From an uncultured Alcanivoracaceae bacterium (lineage in GTDB: Bacteria; Pseudomonadota; Gammaproteobacteria; Pseudomonadales; Alcanivoracaceae): a stretch of 10,058 bases of DNA. The DNA is taken from the NCBI GenBank assembly GCA_937943665.1, contig CALEAR010000096.1:1-10058 (forward strand), read 5' to 3'. Positions 1 through 7,533 of the stretch are shown piece after piece; within the stretch, counting starts at the first letter, position 1, and each line of letters begins with the position of its first letter. A program made the translations under genes and the position numbers. The notes under the pieces are model-generated. The model was given only the letters and a program-made list of their open reading frames with translations, did no database searches and was not told the DNA's origin.

Positions 1-1240
1 CACTCTCTGTGTTGTCTGTTGCCTCATCATTGTTCTCAGGGGCTTCCTCTTCGGCCATATCTTGTTCAGGCTCGGGGCTTTCAGAGGCTTTCTCTTGTGT
101 GTTATCGGTGTCTTCTTGATTGGCTTCAGGGCTAGCTGCGTGGCTTTCAACCTCCTCATTGGTGGCTTGCTCGACGCTTTCCGCTTCGGGCACAGTGTGC
201 TCAATGGGGGAAACGGCTTCTAACCAATTGATTTTGCCATCTTCCATTAAATCCGCTAGTACCTGAGGTTCCTCGAGAATGAGGGAGTCGGCATAAATTT
301 TGCTTTCAATGGTATCGAGGCTAAAAGCTTCTAAGGTGAGGGATTTCAGGGTTAATAAGGTGTTTTCTGCCTCTTCGCCTTGGCCATCGAGCAATACAAT
401 ATTGTTAAGCGCTAGGTGGCCATCCGTTAGGGTGAGACGCACTTCATCATCAAAGCTAAAACGGTACTGATGGTTTAAGTTAAGTTCGCCTGATGCTAAT
501 TCTGCAGCCACAAACTCGTTAAAGAATTCTGCAAAGGGGCTAAGGGTGAGCTGCTCCAAGGAAAGGGTACCTTCAAGGGCGAGAGGGGCAAATGTGAGTT
601 GTCCTGTCCAAGTCAGAGTACCACCACTGGGGCCAGCGGCATGGAATTCGTAATGGTTGCCCCCTTCCTCTGTGGGCTGAGTGCTAAGGTGCTCAATATC
701 AAAAGAAACAGGCGTAATGTGTAATTGTGGTGACCCTTCGCGGCTATGGTCTGTAATTTTGAAGCCCGCATCTTCAATGGATAAATGCTCCACAGAGAAG
801 GCTGGTATCTGCAGTTCTTCTTCCTCTAAGGGGTCGTCCTCATCCGCTTCTGCCAGGGCTAAAATATCGTCAATATCGAACTTGCCTTTACTTAATTGCT
901 CAATGGCAGTTTGAGGACCAATGAGTTCAATAAGTTTAAAGTGTAGGCTGCGACGCCAAAGGGAGCTGAGCTCAAAATTAGCGTGGAATCGATCAAAGTG
1001 AAATAGCGGGGTTTCACCATGGCTTTCTATGAGAAAATCCTCCACTGTCACCGATAGCGTGAAGGGGTTAATGCGGAATTTTTCCACGCTCACATCACGG
1101 TTTAAGAGAGCGGATAACTCCTGAGGCACCACATGTTTTATAATGGCGGGTGCCACTAGGCCTAAGGCCACAAGATAAAAGCCATAAAGTGCAGCAAGCG
1201 CAATGAGAATGCGCTTGCGATGGCGAGATAAAAAGCCCAT
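1..1240 (-). CDS. DUF748 (AsmA-like) inner-membrane/periplasmic protein, C-terminal part beyond the window
   Basis: The frame is open for 413 residues from an ATG at 1240 to the left edge, so the protein is partial. A strong ribosome site (AAGGA, about 6 bases before the ATG) supports the start. Residues 1-10 are basic (MGFLSRHRKR). Residues 11-31 form one hydrophobic segment, an uncleaved N-terminal anchor that would put the rest in the periplasm. The following stretch (RDVSVEKFRINPFTLSVTVE, about 48-67, and NFELSSLWRRSL, about 88-99) matches the start of the DUF748 family, which belongs to the AsmA/TamB/YhdP-like superfamily of envelope proteins. Residues about 130-142 and 343-413 are very acidic; the second stretch is rich in E, D, S, P and N, looks like a disordered linker, and runs off the edge. 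The start lies 17 bases after the lysA stop on the same strand, so cotranscription is likely. The family's biochemical role is poorly defined; a part in lipid transport or envelope assembly is inference. Confidence 0.85.
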   Translation of the reverse strand, partial: MGFLSRHRKRILIALAALYGFYLVALGLVAPAIIKHVVPQELSALLNRDVSVEKFRINPFTLSVTVEDFLIESHGETPLFHFDRFHANFELSSLWRRSLHFKLIELIGPQTAIEQLSKGKFDIDDILALAEADEDDPLEEEELQIPAFSVEHLSIEDAGFKITDHSREGSPQLHITPVSFDIEHLSTQPTEEGGNHYEFHAAGPSGGTLTWTGQLTFAPLALEGTLSLEQLTLSPFAEFFNEFVAAELASGELNLNHQYRFSFDDEVRLTLTDGHLALNNIVLLDGQGEEAENTLLTLKSLTLEAFSLDTIESKIYADSLILEEPQVLADLMEDGKINWLEAVSPIEHTVPEAESVEQATNEEVESHAASPEANQEDTDNTQEKASESPEPEQDMAEEEAPENNDEATDNTES

Positions 1241-1257
1241 GGTGAATCCTTTTCTTA

Positions 1258-2502
1258 TTATGTTAAGGGTGTTTCTAAACGCAGCTGATCTTCATAGGTT
1301 TCGCGGCGGCGCACAAGATGAGCTTGGCTACCCTCCACAATCACCTCTGCTGCACGGTTACGTGTGTTGTAATTGCTAGCCATAGAAAAACCATAAGCTC
1401 CCGCTGAACACACCGCAAGTAAATCGCCTTCCTGTAAGGCGAGCTCTCGGTCCTTGCCGAGAAAATCCCCCGTTTCGCACACTGGGCCCACCACATCCCA
1501 TACCTTTGCAGCAAGATCTTGTCGTTGGGTAGCGGGGATAATATTTTGCCAAGCGGAATAGAGGCTAGGCCGAATTAAATCATTCATGGCGCCATCCACA
1601 ATGGCAAAATGGTGGGAATCGGTGGATTTGGTATAAAGAACTCGTGTAACAAAAATACCTGCATTGGCAGCAATGGAGCGGCCAGGCTCAATGTGTAAGG
1701 GCAAATCCTTGGGTAGGTGCTGCAATAAACGTGCCACATACTCCTGTGGGGTGGGCACTTCTTCATCACGGTAGCGTACCCCCAAGCCACCCCCGAGGTT
1801 TAGATGCTCAAACTCAATGCCTTGAGCTTTTAAGGTGTCCATTAGTTTAAGCACACGCTGTAGGGCATCCTCAAAGGGCTCTAACTCTGTGAGCTGGCTA
1901 CCAATGTGACAATCCACACCAATAATACGAATGTGGGGAAGCGAATGTGCCTCCTGATACAGAGCTGGCGCTTCTGTAATATCCACGCCGAACTTGTTTT
2001 CTTTTAAGCCTGTGGAGATATAAGGGTGGGTGCGAGCATCCACATCGGGGTTTACACGAATAGAAATGGGCGCCTGCACCTGCAGCTTTCCCGCCACCTG
2101 GTTCAGTAGCAGCAACTCACTACGGGATTCCACATTAAAGCAGTGAATGCCTGCCCTAAGCGCTTGCTCCATTTCTTCAGCGGTTTTTCCCACGCCAGAA
2201 AACACCACCTTAGCCGCATCGCCCCCAGCACGTAATACACGGGTGAGTTCCCCACCGGAAACAATATCAAAGCCGGCACCACGCTGTGCAAGTACGCTGA
2301 GTACTCCTAAGTTAGAATTGGCTTTCACCGCATAAAAAATTTGATGGGGATGCTCGCCAAAAGCATGGTGATAGGCATCATAGTGAGATGTTAAAGCCTG
2401 GCGAGAATACACATACAAGGGAGTGCCAAATTGTTCTGCCAGAGTCTCTACTGCAATGTCTTCAGCAAAAAGCTTGCCGTTATGATAATTAAACTGCGTC
2501 AT
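1258..2502 (-). CDS. lysA: Diaminopimelate decarboxylase LysA
   Basis: This enzyme decarboxylates meso-diaminopimelate to L-lysine, the last step of the DAP pathway, in the cytoplasm with pyridoxal phosphate (PLP). From the chosen start it has 414 residues, normal for the family. Visible motifs of the fold-type III PLP decarboxylases are FYAVKANSN (K60 is the Schiff-base lysine), CHIGSQ, the glycine-rich GGGLG phosphate loop, EPGRS, and the C-terminal GPVCETGDFLG and SAGAYGFSMASNYN segments that complete the dimer active site. An in-frame ATG lies 12 bases upstream (2514). The ATG at 2502 is preferred because GGAA sits 7 bases before it and the resulting N-terminus (MTQFNYHNGKLFAED) matches where Pseudomonas-type LysA begins. 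The gene overlaps the end of lptM by 14 bases, suggesting translational coupling. dapF, the usual downstream neighbour in related bacteria, is absent; a DUF748 gene takes its place. Confidence 0.97.
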   Translation of the reverse strand: MTQFNYHNGKLFAEDIAVETLAEQFGTPLYVYSRQALTSHYDAYHHAFGEHPHQIFYAVKANSNLGVLSVLAQRGAGFDIVSGGELTRVLRAGGDAAKVVFSGVGKTAEEMEQALRAGIHCFNVESRSELLLLNQVAGKLQVQAPISIRVNPDVDARTHPYISTGLKENKFGVDITEAPALYQEAHSLPHIRIIGVDCHIGSQLTELEPFEDALQRVLKLMDTLKAQGIEFEHLNLGGGLGVRYRDEEVPTPQEYVARLLQHLPKDLPLHIEPGRSIAANAGIFVTRVLYTKSTDSHHFAIVDGAMNDLIRPSLYSAWQNIIPATQRQDLAAKVWDVVGPVCETGDFLGKDRELALQEGDLLAVCSAGAYGFSMASNYNTRNRAAEVIVEGSQAHLVRRRETYEDQLRLETPLT

Positions 2503-2635
2503 GTGTGGTTCCATGGTAAAGCGTTGGAGTGGGTGAATGGCTGGCTTCTTCAGGGAAATAAAGAGGCCCTTTTTGCCCGCATGCGGCGAGCAAGAAGCCG
2601 GAGACCAACAATAATATAAGCATGCGATATGGCAT
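2489..2635 (-). CDS. lptM: LptM (YifL/LppL) small outer-membrane lipoprotein
   Basis: This is a 48-residue lipoprotein. GGAG lies 5 bases before the ATG at 2635; a second in-frame ATG at 2623 has no such site, so the first is used. Residues 5-18 are a hydrophobic signal, and the lipobox L16-A17-A18-C19 puts the lipidated cysteine at position 19. It is followed at once by the family signature CGQKGPLYFPEE. In E. coli LptM binds the LptD/LptE lipopolysaccharide translocon and helps LptD fold and form its disulfides; that role is family knowledge. After about residue 30 the tail is S/T/P/H-rich and unremarkable. The TAA at 2491-2489 lies inside the first codons of lysA, a 14-base overlap. The lptM-lysA pairing is common in gammaproteobacteria and supports the call. 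argH ends 43 bases upstream on the same strand. Confidence 0.92.
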   Translation of the reverse strand: MPYRMLILLLVSGFLLAACGQKGPLYFPEEASHSPTPTLYHGTTHDAV

Positions 2636-2678
2636 AATGACTCCGCTTGTGCGTGCCTTCCTTGGCAAGAAGTTAGGA

Positions 2679-4061
2679 TTATAAGCGAGTGCGAGCGCGC
2701 TGAACGGCTTTTCTTACCTGTTCAGGAGCGGTGCCGCCAATATGGTTGCGGGCACTCACAGACCCTTCCAAGGTTAGCACTTGGAACACATCCTCTTGAA
2801 TGCTGCTGTGAAATTGCTGCAACTCTTCTAGGCTAAGCTCGCTAAGATCTTTGCCCTGTTGAATACCATAGGCCACGGATTTACCCACCACTTCGTGAGC
2901 TTCACGGAAGGGTAACCCCGCGCGCACTAAATAATCCGCTAAGTCTGTGGCAGTGGAATAGCCCTTTAAAGCGGCTTCGCGCATCACTTCGCGCTTAGGC
3001 GTAATGGCTGGCACCATATCAGCGAAGGCGCGTAATGAGTTATACAGGGTGTCCACCGCATCAAACAAGGGTTCTTTATCTTCTTGGTTATCCTTGTTGT
3101 AGGCCAAGGGTTGGCTCTTCATTAAGGTTAACAAGCTAATAAGGTGACCGTTCACTCGGCCAGTTTTGCCGCGCACAAGTTCCGGCACATCGGGGTTTTT
3201 CTTTTGCGGCATAATGGAGCTGCCCGTGCAGAAGCGATCAGGTAACTCAATAAAATCAAACTGAGCGCTTGTCCATAACACCAGCTCCTCGCTCATACGG
3301 GAGAGGTGTGTCATGGTGAGGGCGGCTAAGGCACAAAACTCAATGGCAAAATCCCTATCACTCACGGCGTCTAAGGAGTTTTCACAAATGCCATCAAACC
3401 CTAAAAGTTCGCAAGTGCGCTCACGGTTAATGGGGAAGGTGGTGCCAGCTAAAGCAGCAGAACCCAAAGGCATTTTGTTCACCCGTTTGCGGCAATCGGC
3501 CAGGCGCTCCCGATCGCGCAATAGCATTTCAAACCAAGCCAATAAATGGTGGCCGAAAGTCACAGGTTGGGCCGTTTGTAAATGGGTGAAGCCAGGCATG
3601 ATGGTATCAGCTTCTTGCTCAGCCAAGTTGAGTAAGCCTTCAAGTAGGCGCAACAACTGTGCATCAATGGCATCAATGTTATCGCGAAGCCATAGGCGAA
3701 TATCGGTGGCCACTTGATCATTACGGCTGCGGCCCGTGTGCAGTTTTTTACCTGCTTCGCCAATGAGTTCGGTTAAACGGGCTTCAATGTTCATGTGCAC
3801 ATCCTCAAGGGCCACAGACCATTGGAATTCACCCGCTTCAATTTCTTTCTGTATGGTATCTAAACCTTCGATAATGGCATCCCGTTCTGCTTTAGTGAGC
3901 ACGCCCACTTCTTGCAACATGGTGGCGTGTGCTTTTGAACCTTGGATATCCTGCGCATACATGCGCTGATCAAAGGTCACGCTTGCGGTGAAGGCTTGTA
4001 CAAATTCATCGGTGGATTCGCTGAAGCGACCACCCCATAGTTTATTTTGCTGTTGTGCCAT
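2679..4061 (-). CDS. argH: Argininosuccinate lyase ArgH
   Basis: ArgH splits argininosuccinate into arginine and fumarate, the last step of arginine synthesis, as a cytoplasmic homotetramer. The 460-residue length is typical. The N-terminus [13 protein letters not shown] is characteristic of the bacterial enzyme. Conserved elements seen are [12 protein letters not shown] (109-120), [10 protein letters not shown] (157-166, with the catalytic-region histidine H160), and the fumarase/aspartase superfamily signature [12 protein letters not shown] (280-291), whose mobile loop carries the catalytic serine. The C-terminal part ([14 protein letters not shown]) is intact. The gene starts at ATG 4061, with AGGA about 10 bases upstream. 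It is divergent from algZ; argH beside algZ-algR is a known Pseudomonas arrangement. lptM and lysA follow downstream, so arginine and lysine genes may share a transcript. Confidence 0.98.
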   Translation of the reverse strand: MAQQQNKLWGGRFSESTDEFVQAFTASVTFDQRMYAQDIQGSKAHATMLQEVGVLTKAERDAIIEGLDTIQKEIEAGEFQWSVALEDVHMNIEARLTELIGEAGKKLHTGRSRNDQVATDIRLWLRDNIDAIDAQLLRLLEGLLNLAEQEADTIMPGFTHLQTAQPVTFGHHLLAWFEMLLRDRERLADCRKRVNKMPLGSAALAGTTFPINRERTCELLGFDGICENSLDAVSDRDFAIEFCALAALTMTHLSRMSEELVLWTSAQFDFIELPDRFCTGSSIMPQKKNPDVPELVRGKTGRVNGHLISLLTLMKSQPLAYNKDNQEDKEPLFDAVDTLYNSLRAFADMVPAITPKREVMREAALKGYSTATDLADYLVRAGLPFREAHEVVGKSVAYGIQQGKDLSELSLEELQQFHSSIQEDVFQVLTLEGSVSARNHIGGTAPEQVRKAVQRARTRL

Positions 4062-4100
4062 AACTTACCAATCCTAACCGAACCCATGGATAAATGGGGT

Positions 4101-4161
4101 GCAGTATAACACTTCTGGCTCGCCCTCGTAGTGTGAGTTGCGGTATAACAAGAAGCAGTAT
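4101..4161 (+). repeat. Three GCRGTAT repeats in the argH-algZ divergent region
   Basis: GCAGTAT at 4101-4107, GCGGTAT at 4140-4146 and GCAGTAT at 4155-4161 are direct copies. The first two extend to GCRGTATAACA, identical at 10 of 11 positions and 39 bases apart. The first overlaps the candidate argH -10 box. The second contains TATAAC, a possible but unsupported algZ -10 with no -35 partner. Such spaced copies could be operator half-sites for a regulator acting on either gene, or chance in AT-rich promoter sequence. Confidence 0.35.
4103..4111 (-). promoter_or_regulatory. Candidate extended -10 promoter element for argH
   Basis: Read on the minus strand, this is TGTTATACT: a TATACT hexamer (5 of 6 matches to TATAAT) preceded by TGn, the extended -10 form that needs little or no -35 box. 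The hexamer 17 bases further upstream (CTACGA) is a poor -35. Transcription would start near 4096 and give a leader of about 35 bases before the argH ATG. A small inverted repeat (CCCAT at 4083-4087 and ATGGG at 4094-4098) falls in that leader. This is a sequence match only. Confidence 0.4.
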
Positions 4162-4186
4162 GCGTTCATTTTTTTAAGGCTTGATT

Positions 4187-5233
4187 ATGCAAACCACATC
4201 CCAACGCTTTGTGCCGGATTTATGTAAGCCTGAAGCTGTGCTGATGGTCATATTGGTGGCACAAATCATAGTGTTTGTTTTTGCTTTGGTGGCGGCGTCG
4301 TTGACGCAATTTCAATGGCAAGATTTCGGCCGTATGACCTTATTTGTGCAATGGGTGGCGCTAACGAGCGCAGCTTTACTATGCGCCTGTAAAAATGGGG
4401 TGGGGAAACTTTCGGCGCAGTGGGCCGCGATGGTGGTTGTGCTGTTGATTAGCCTTGTGACTTTAGTGATCAGCATGGTGGCGCAAAATGTGGAAGGTTA
4501 CATTCAAGGTGCCCCTTGGCAGTGGTGGCCTCCTCAGTTGGTAAAGCATGTGGGGGTGGCAGCCTTGGTATCTGGGTTGTTGGTGCGTTATTGGTATTTG
4601 CAAGCAGAGTTGCGTTGGCAGGAAGCGGCCCAGGCCGAAGCACGTATTCAAGCACTACAAGCACGTATTCGGCCTCATTTTTTATTCAATAGCATGAATA
4701 TTATTGCTTCCTTGATCAATGTGGATCCACCACGAGCCGAACAAGCTGTGGAGGATTTAGCCCAGCTTTTTCGTATGTCATTAGAGAATCATCAAAAAGA
4801 AATTTCTCTACATAAGGAATTGGCGTTGTGCCAACGCTATGGACGTTTGGAGCAATGGCGCATGGGGGAACGGTTGCAATGGCGTTGGGATGTAGGGGTT
4901 GCTCCCGAACATTACCAAGTGCCGGCGTTGTGCTTGCAACCCTTGTTAGAAAACGCTGTGTACCACGGCATACAACCTTTGGAAAAAGGTGGCGAAATTG
5001 TGGTGCAAATCAAGGTGGAAAAGGGGAAGTTAGTGATAAAAGTGTTGAACCCCGTACTCCAAACCCATAGGGATAGCCCCAGTGGACAGCGCATGGCGTT
5101 AGACAATATCCGTGCACGTTTGGAGGCTTTATATGGTAATGAAGCGGGCATGAAGATCACGGAACAAGCGGGGTTGTTTGAAGTTGTATTGTGGTTGCCC
5201 GCACGGAGGATAGATGCAAGTACTGGTGTGTGA
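4187..5233 (+). CDS. algZ: AlgZ/FimS-like membrane sensor histidine kinase (LytS type)
   Basis: This is the sensor partner of the AlgR-like regulator encoded next. An in-frame TTG at 4181 exists, but AAGG lies 7 bases before the ATG at 4187 and only 1 base before the TTG, so the ATG is chosen (348 residues). Four membrane segments are visible at about 18-38, 50-68, 79-100 and 119-137, with almost no periplasmic domain. A helical linker (138-160) leads to the His_kinase (LytS/AlgZ) domain. Its histidine box is RIRPHFLFNSMNII (161-173, H164) and its asparagine box is LQPLLENAVYHGIQP (250-264, N256). LDNIRARLEALYG (305-317) is also typical. Glycine-rich ATP boxes are degenerate: VLNPV stands where a D-x-G motif is expected, as in Pseudomonas AlgZ. 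In Pseudomonas, AlgZ-AlgR controls alginate, type IV pili and virulence; the targets here are unknown. Position beside argH and the overlapping algR support the name over a generic LytS kinase. Confidence 0.85.
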   Translation: MQTTSQRFVPDLCKPEAVLMVILVAQIIVFVFALVAASLTQFQWQDFGRMTLFVQWVALTSAALLCACKNGVGKLSAQWAAMVVVLLISLVTLVISMVAQNVEGYIQGAPWQWWPPQLVKHVGVAALVSGLLVRYWYLQAELRWQEAAQAEARIQALQARIRPHFLFNSMNIIASLINVDPPRAEQAVEDLAQLFRMSLENHQKEISLHKELALCQRYGRLEQWRMGERLQWRWDVGVAPEHYQVPALCLQPLLENAVYHGIQPLEKGGEIVVQIKVEKGKLVIKVLNPVLQTHRDSPSGQRMALDNIRARLEALYGNEAGMKITEQAGLFEVVLWLPARRIDASTGV

Positions 5234-5900
5234 TGATGAAGCTTTAGCTCGCTTGAGGCTAGTGCGTTGGCTAGAAGCATTGGATACGGTGCAGCAGGTG
5301 TATGAGGCAAGTAATGGCGCCGAAGCCTTAGCAATTTGTAAAGATAAGGCGGTGGATGTGGCACTACTGGATATTCGCATGCCCACCATGGATGGTTTAG
5401 AGACCGCCGCCGCCATTAAAGAGCACCAATTACCCACCAAGGTAATATTTTGCACCGCTTATGATGATCATGCCTTAGAGGCGTTTCGCGTGCAGGCGGT
5501 GGATTATGTTCTTAAGCCAGTGAGCCGCGATGATTTATTGGAGGCTCTGCAACGGGTGCGCCCAGAGGAGGTGCCCGAGTGCATTAGTGCGCGTACGCAC
5601 AAAGGTGTGGAAGTGGTGCCCGTGCAGGAGGTGCGCTGTTTTGTGGCAGAGCATAAATATGTAACGGCTTATCATTCCAAGGGCAGTTTGTTGTTGGACG
5701 AGAGTTTAGTGGAGCTGGAAAAACGTTTCGCCGAACGCGTGGTGCGTGTGCACCGTAGCGCCTTGGTGGCGAAAGCCTATATTGCGGCCTTGGAAGTGGG
5801 TGAGCAAGGGGCGTTTTTACGTTTGCGTGGTGTGGATGTTACAGTGCCAGTGAGCCGCCGCCTCTTGCCTAAGGTACGGCAGCTCGTGGCACAGTTATAG
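5214..5900 (+). CDS. algR: AlgR-like LytTR-family response regulator
   Basis: This is a 228-residue transcription regulator with a receiver domain (about 1-115) and a LytTR DNA-binding domain (about 125-225). The receiver has the acidic pair D7-D8, phospho-acceptor D53 in LLDIRMPTMDG, T81 and K101 (KPVS), so phosphorylation competence is expected. The LytTR part shows FVAEHKYVTAYHSKG (143-157) and VRVHRSALV (177-185), the strands and loop that read DNA in this family. GGAGG 4 bases before the ATG lies inside the algZ 3' end; the frames overlap by 20 bases, so the pair is translated together. In Pseudomonas the next gene is hemC; here the convergent pckA follows with no spacer. The call as AlgR rests on domain order, size and the argH-algZ context. 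Which genes it controls cannot be told from this sequence. Confidence 0.87.
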   Translation: MQVLVCDDEALARLRLVRWLEALDTVQQVYEASNGAEALAICKDKAVDVALLDIRMPTMDGLETAAAIKEHQLPTKVIFCTAYDDHALEAFRVQAVDYVLKPVSRDDLLEALQRVRPEEVPECISARTHKGVEVVPVQEVRCFVAEHKYVTAYHSKGSLLLDESLVELEKRFAERVVRVHRSALVAKAYIAALEVGEQGAFLRLRGVDVTVPVSRRLLPKVRQLVAQL

Positions 5901-7442
5901 TTACGCCTGCGGGCCTGCTTGGCGAATGCGTTCATCCACATCGGCGTATTTTTTCATGAAGTTGTCATTAAACTGAGCAGCCAGTTCCCGTGCCTTGGCT
6001 TCATAGGCCGCTTTATCGGCCCACGTGTTTTGTGGCACCAATAGGTGGCTATCCACCCCCGTGACTGCCTTAGGTACATCCAGATTCACAATATCCAGAT
6101 GCTGCGTTTCAGCTTCATCAAGCTCGCCTGAAAGAATGGCGTTAATCACCGCCCGTGTGGTGGGAATACTGAAGCGCTCTCCTTCTCCGTAGGGGCCCCC
6201 TGTCCAGCCGGTGTTTACTAAATACACCTTGGCATCAAAGGCTTGCACCCGTTGCATAAGTAACTCAGCATATTCGCCTGCACGGCGGGGAAAAAAGGGA
6301 GCGCCAAAACAGGTGGAAAAGGTGCTTTGAATACCGGCGCTTGATCCCATTTCTGTGGAGCCCACTAATGCGGTGTAGCCGCTTAAAAAGTGATACGCCG
6401 CCGCCTCTCGGGATAAACGAGCCACGGGAGGAAGCACGCCGGTTAAATCGCAGGTGAGGAAGATCACATGTTTAGGTTCTCCCGCTTGATTTTCGAGCAC
6501 GCGTTTTTCCACGTTTTCTAAGGGGTAAGCCGCTCGTGTGTTTTGGGTGAGCGCAGTATCGGTATAATCGGGTACACGGTTTTCATCCAGTACCACATTT
6601 TCCAACACGGCGCCGAAGGTAATGGCATCCCAAATCACCGGTTCGTTTTCTTGGGATAAATCAATACATTTAGCGTAACAGCCCCCTTCAATATTAAATA
6701 CCACACCTTCTCCCCAACCGTGCTCATCATCGCCAATAAGGTAACGATTTGGGTCTGCGGATAGAGTGGTTTTGCCGGTGCCGGATAAGCCAAAGAAGAG
6801 TGCCACATCACCTTCTTTACCCACATTAGCGGAGCAATGCATGGGTAAAACCCCTTTAGCGGGCAAGAGGTAGTTTTGTACGGAAAACATGGATTTCTTA
6901 AGCTCGCCGGCGTAGCGCATGCCCGCAATGAGTACTCGGCGCTGGGCGAAATTAATGATTACGCAGCCATCGGAATGGGTGCCGTCGCGCTCGGGTACGC
7001 ATTCAAAGTGTGCTGCGTGTAGTACTTCCCAGGCTTCTCTTTGATCCGGATTATAGACCTCCGGGCGAATAAACAAGGTGTTGGCAAATAGGTTATGCCA
7101 AGCGGTTTCGGTGGTGACTCTCACGGGAAGATAGTGAGCTTCTGCGGCCCCCACATGTAAGGTGGAAATATATTGATCTTTACCTGCAAGGTATTGGCTC
7201 ACTCGCTCCCAAAGGGCATTGAACGTGTCTTCCGATAGGGGGCGGTTCACTTCACCCCAATGAATATGAGCGCTGCTGCTCGGCTCATCCACAATAAAGC
7301 GATCCTTAGGGGAACGGCCCGTGCGATGGCCCGTATGACACCCTAAGGCGCCATTGGCTGCTAGTTGGCCTTCACGGCGCTGAAGGGAATGTTCAATGAG
7401 TTCTGCAGGAGAAAGGTTAATGTGTTGTGTTGCTTGGGTCAT
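5901..7442 (-). CDS. pckA: Phosphoenolpyruvate carboxykinase (ATP)
   Basis: PckA converts oxaloacetate and ATP to phosphoenolpyruvate, CO2 and ADP, the entry step of gluconeogenesis in the cytoplasm. The 513 residues match the length of Pseudomonas-type enzymes and all signatures of the ATP family are present: GRSPKDRF (42-49, substrate arginine), RYAGELKKS (176-184, metal and substrate lysines), MHCSANVG (201-208, metal histidine), the P-loop GLSGTGKTT (218-226), GDDEHGW (237-243, kinase-2 acidic pair), and [15 protein letters not shown] near the C-terminus. AAGGA sits 5 bases before the ATG. The gene lies 91 bases downstream of hslO on the same strand, with a hairpin between them. pckA next to hslO is also known in E. 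coli. Its TAA directly abuts the algR stop. I see no damage to the frame. Confidence 0.98.
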   Translation of the reverse strand: MTQATQHINLSPAELIEHSLQRREGQLAANGALGCHTGHRTGRSPKDRFIVDEPSSSAHIHWGEVNRPLSEDTFNALWERVSQYLAGKDQYISTLHVGAAEAHYLPVRVTTETAWHNLFANTLFIRPEVYNPDQREAWEVLHAAHFECVPERDGTHSDGCVIINFAQRRVLIAGMRYAGELKKSMFSVQNYLLPAKGVLPMHCSANVGKEGDVALFFGLSGTGKTTLSADPNRYLIGDDEHGWGEGVVFNIEGGCYAKCIDLSQENEPVIWDAITFGAVLENVVLDENRVPDYTDTALTQNTRAAYPLENVEKRVLENQAGEPKHVIFLTCDLTGVLPPVARLSREAAAYHFLSGYTALVGSTEMGSSAGIQSTFSTCFGAPFFPRRAGEYAELLMQRVQAFDAKVYLVNTGWTGGPYGEGERFSIPTTRAVINAILSGELDEAETQHLDIVNLDVPKAVTGVDSHLLVPQNTWADKAAYEAKARELAAQFNDNFMKKYADVDERIRQAGPQA

Positions 7443-7478
7443 GGCTATCCTTAATTATGGTTATAGTTAGTGGATGTT

Positions 7479-7505
7479 CGCCTGCTCTCGAAGGTGGAGC
7501 AGGCG
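7479..7505 (-). other. Perfect 9-bp hairpin between hslO and pckA
   Basis: CGCCTGCTC (7479-7487) and GAGCAGGCG (7497-7505) are perfect inverted repeats around a 9-base loop, and the stem is GC-rich. On the minus strand it lies 28 bases after the hslO stop and 36 bases before the pckA ATG. No run of T follows on either strand, so it is not a standard intrinsic terminator. It could be an mRNA processing or stabilising hairpin between cistrons, a structure in the pckA leader, or a protein-binding palindrome. I found no convincing promoter in the 91-base gap. Confidence 0.6.
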
Positions 7506-7533
7506 ATAATGTTAGCCAAACGCTAAGGCGAGA

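Noticed and set aside
681..914. 77-codon plus-strand frame at the left side
   Set aside because: It is a shadow of the DUF748 gene; its serine run is the reverse reading of the acidic Glu/Asp stretch.
2636..2678. Terminator or promoter between argH and lptM
   Set aside because: Only a 4-bp TGCC/GGCA pairing is seen and there is no T-run or clear -10/-35 pair; cotranscription is simpler.
3313..3717. 134-codon open frame on the plus strand inside argH
   Set aside because: It lies fully antisense to a strongly conserved argH, has no recognisable motif, and its composition is what a shadow of the real frame would give.
4083..4098. CCCAT/ATGGG inverted repeat in the argH leader as an operator or attenuator
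   Set aside because: Five base pairs around a six-base loop, with no leader peptide, T-run or known motif.
4163..4167. CGTTC upstream of algZ as an AlgR binding core
   Set aside because: Only five bases match the core of known Pseudomonas AlgR sites (CCGTTCGTC), which is expected by chance.
4912..5364. 150-codon open frame on the minus strand across algZ and algR
   Set aside because: It is antisense to two conserved overlapping genes, and the translation is a low-information P/H/L/S-rich string with no domain.
5901..5952. Possible terminator for algR made of ATGCG/CGTAT pairing before a run of six T (5947-5952)
   Set aside because: The stem is five pairs with a G-T wobble and a loop of about 14 bases, all inside pckA; too weak to call.
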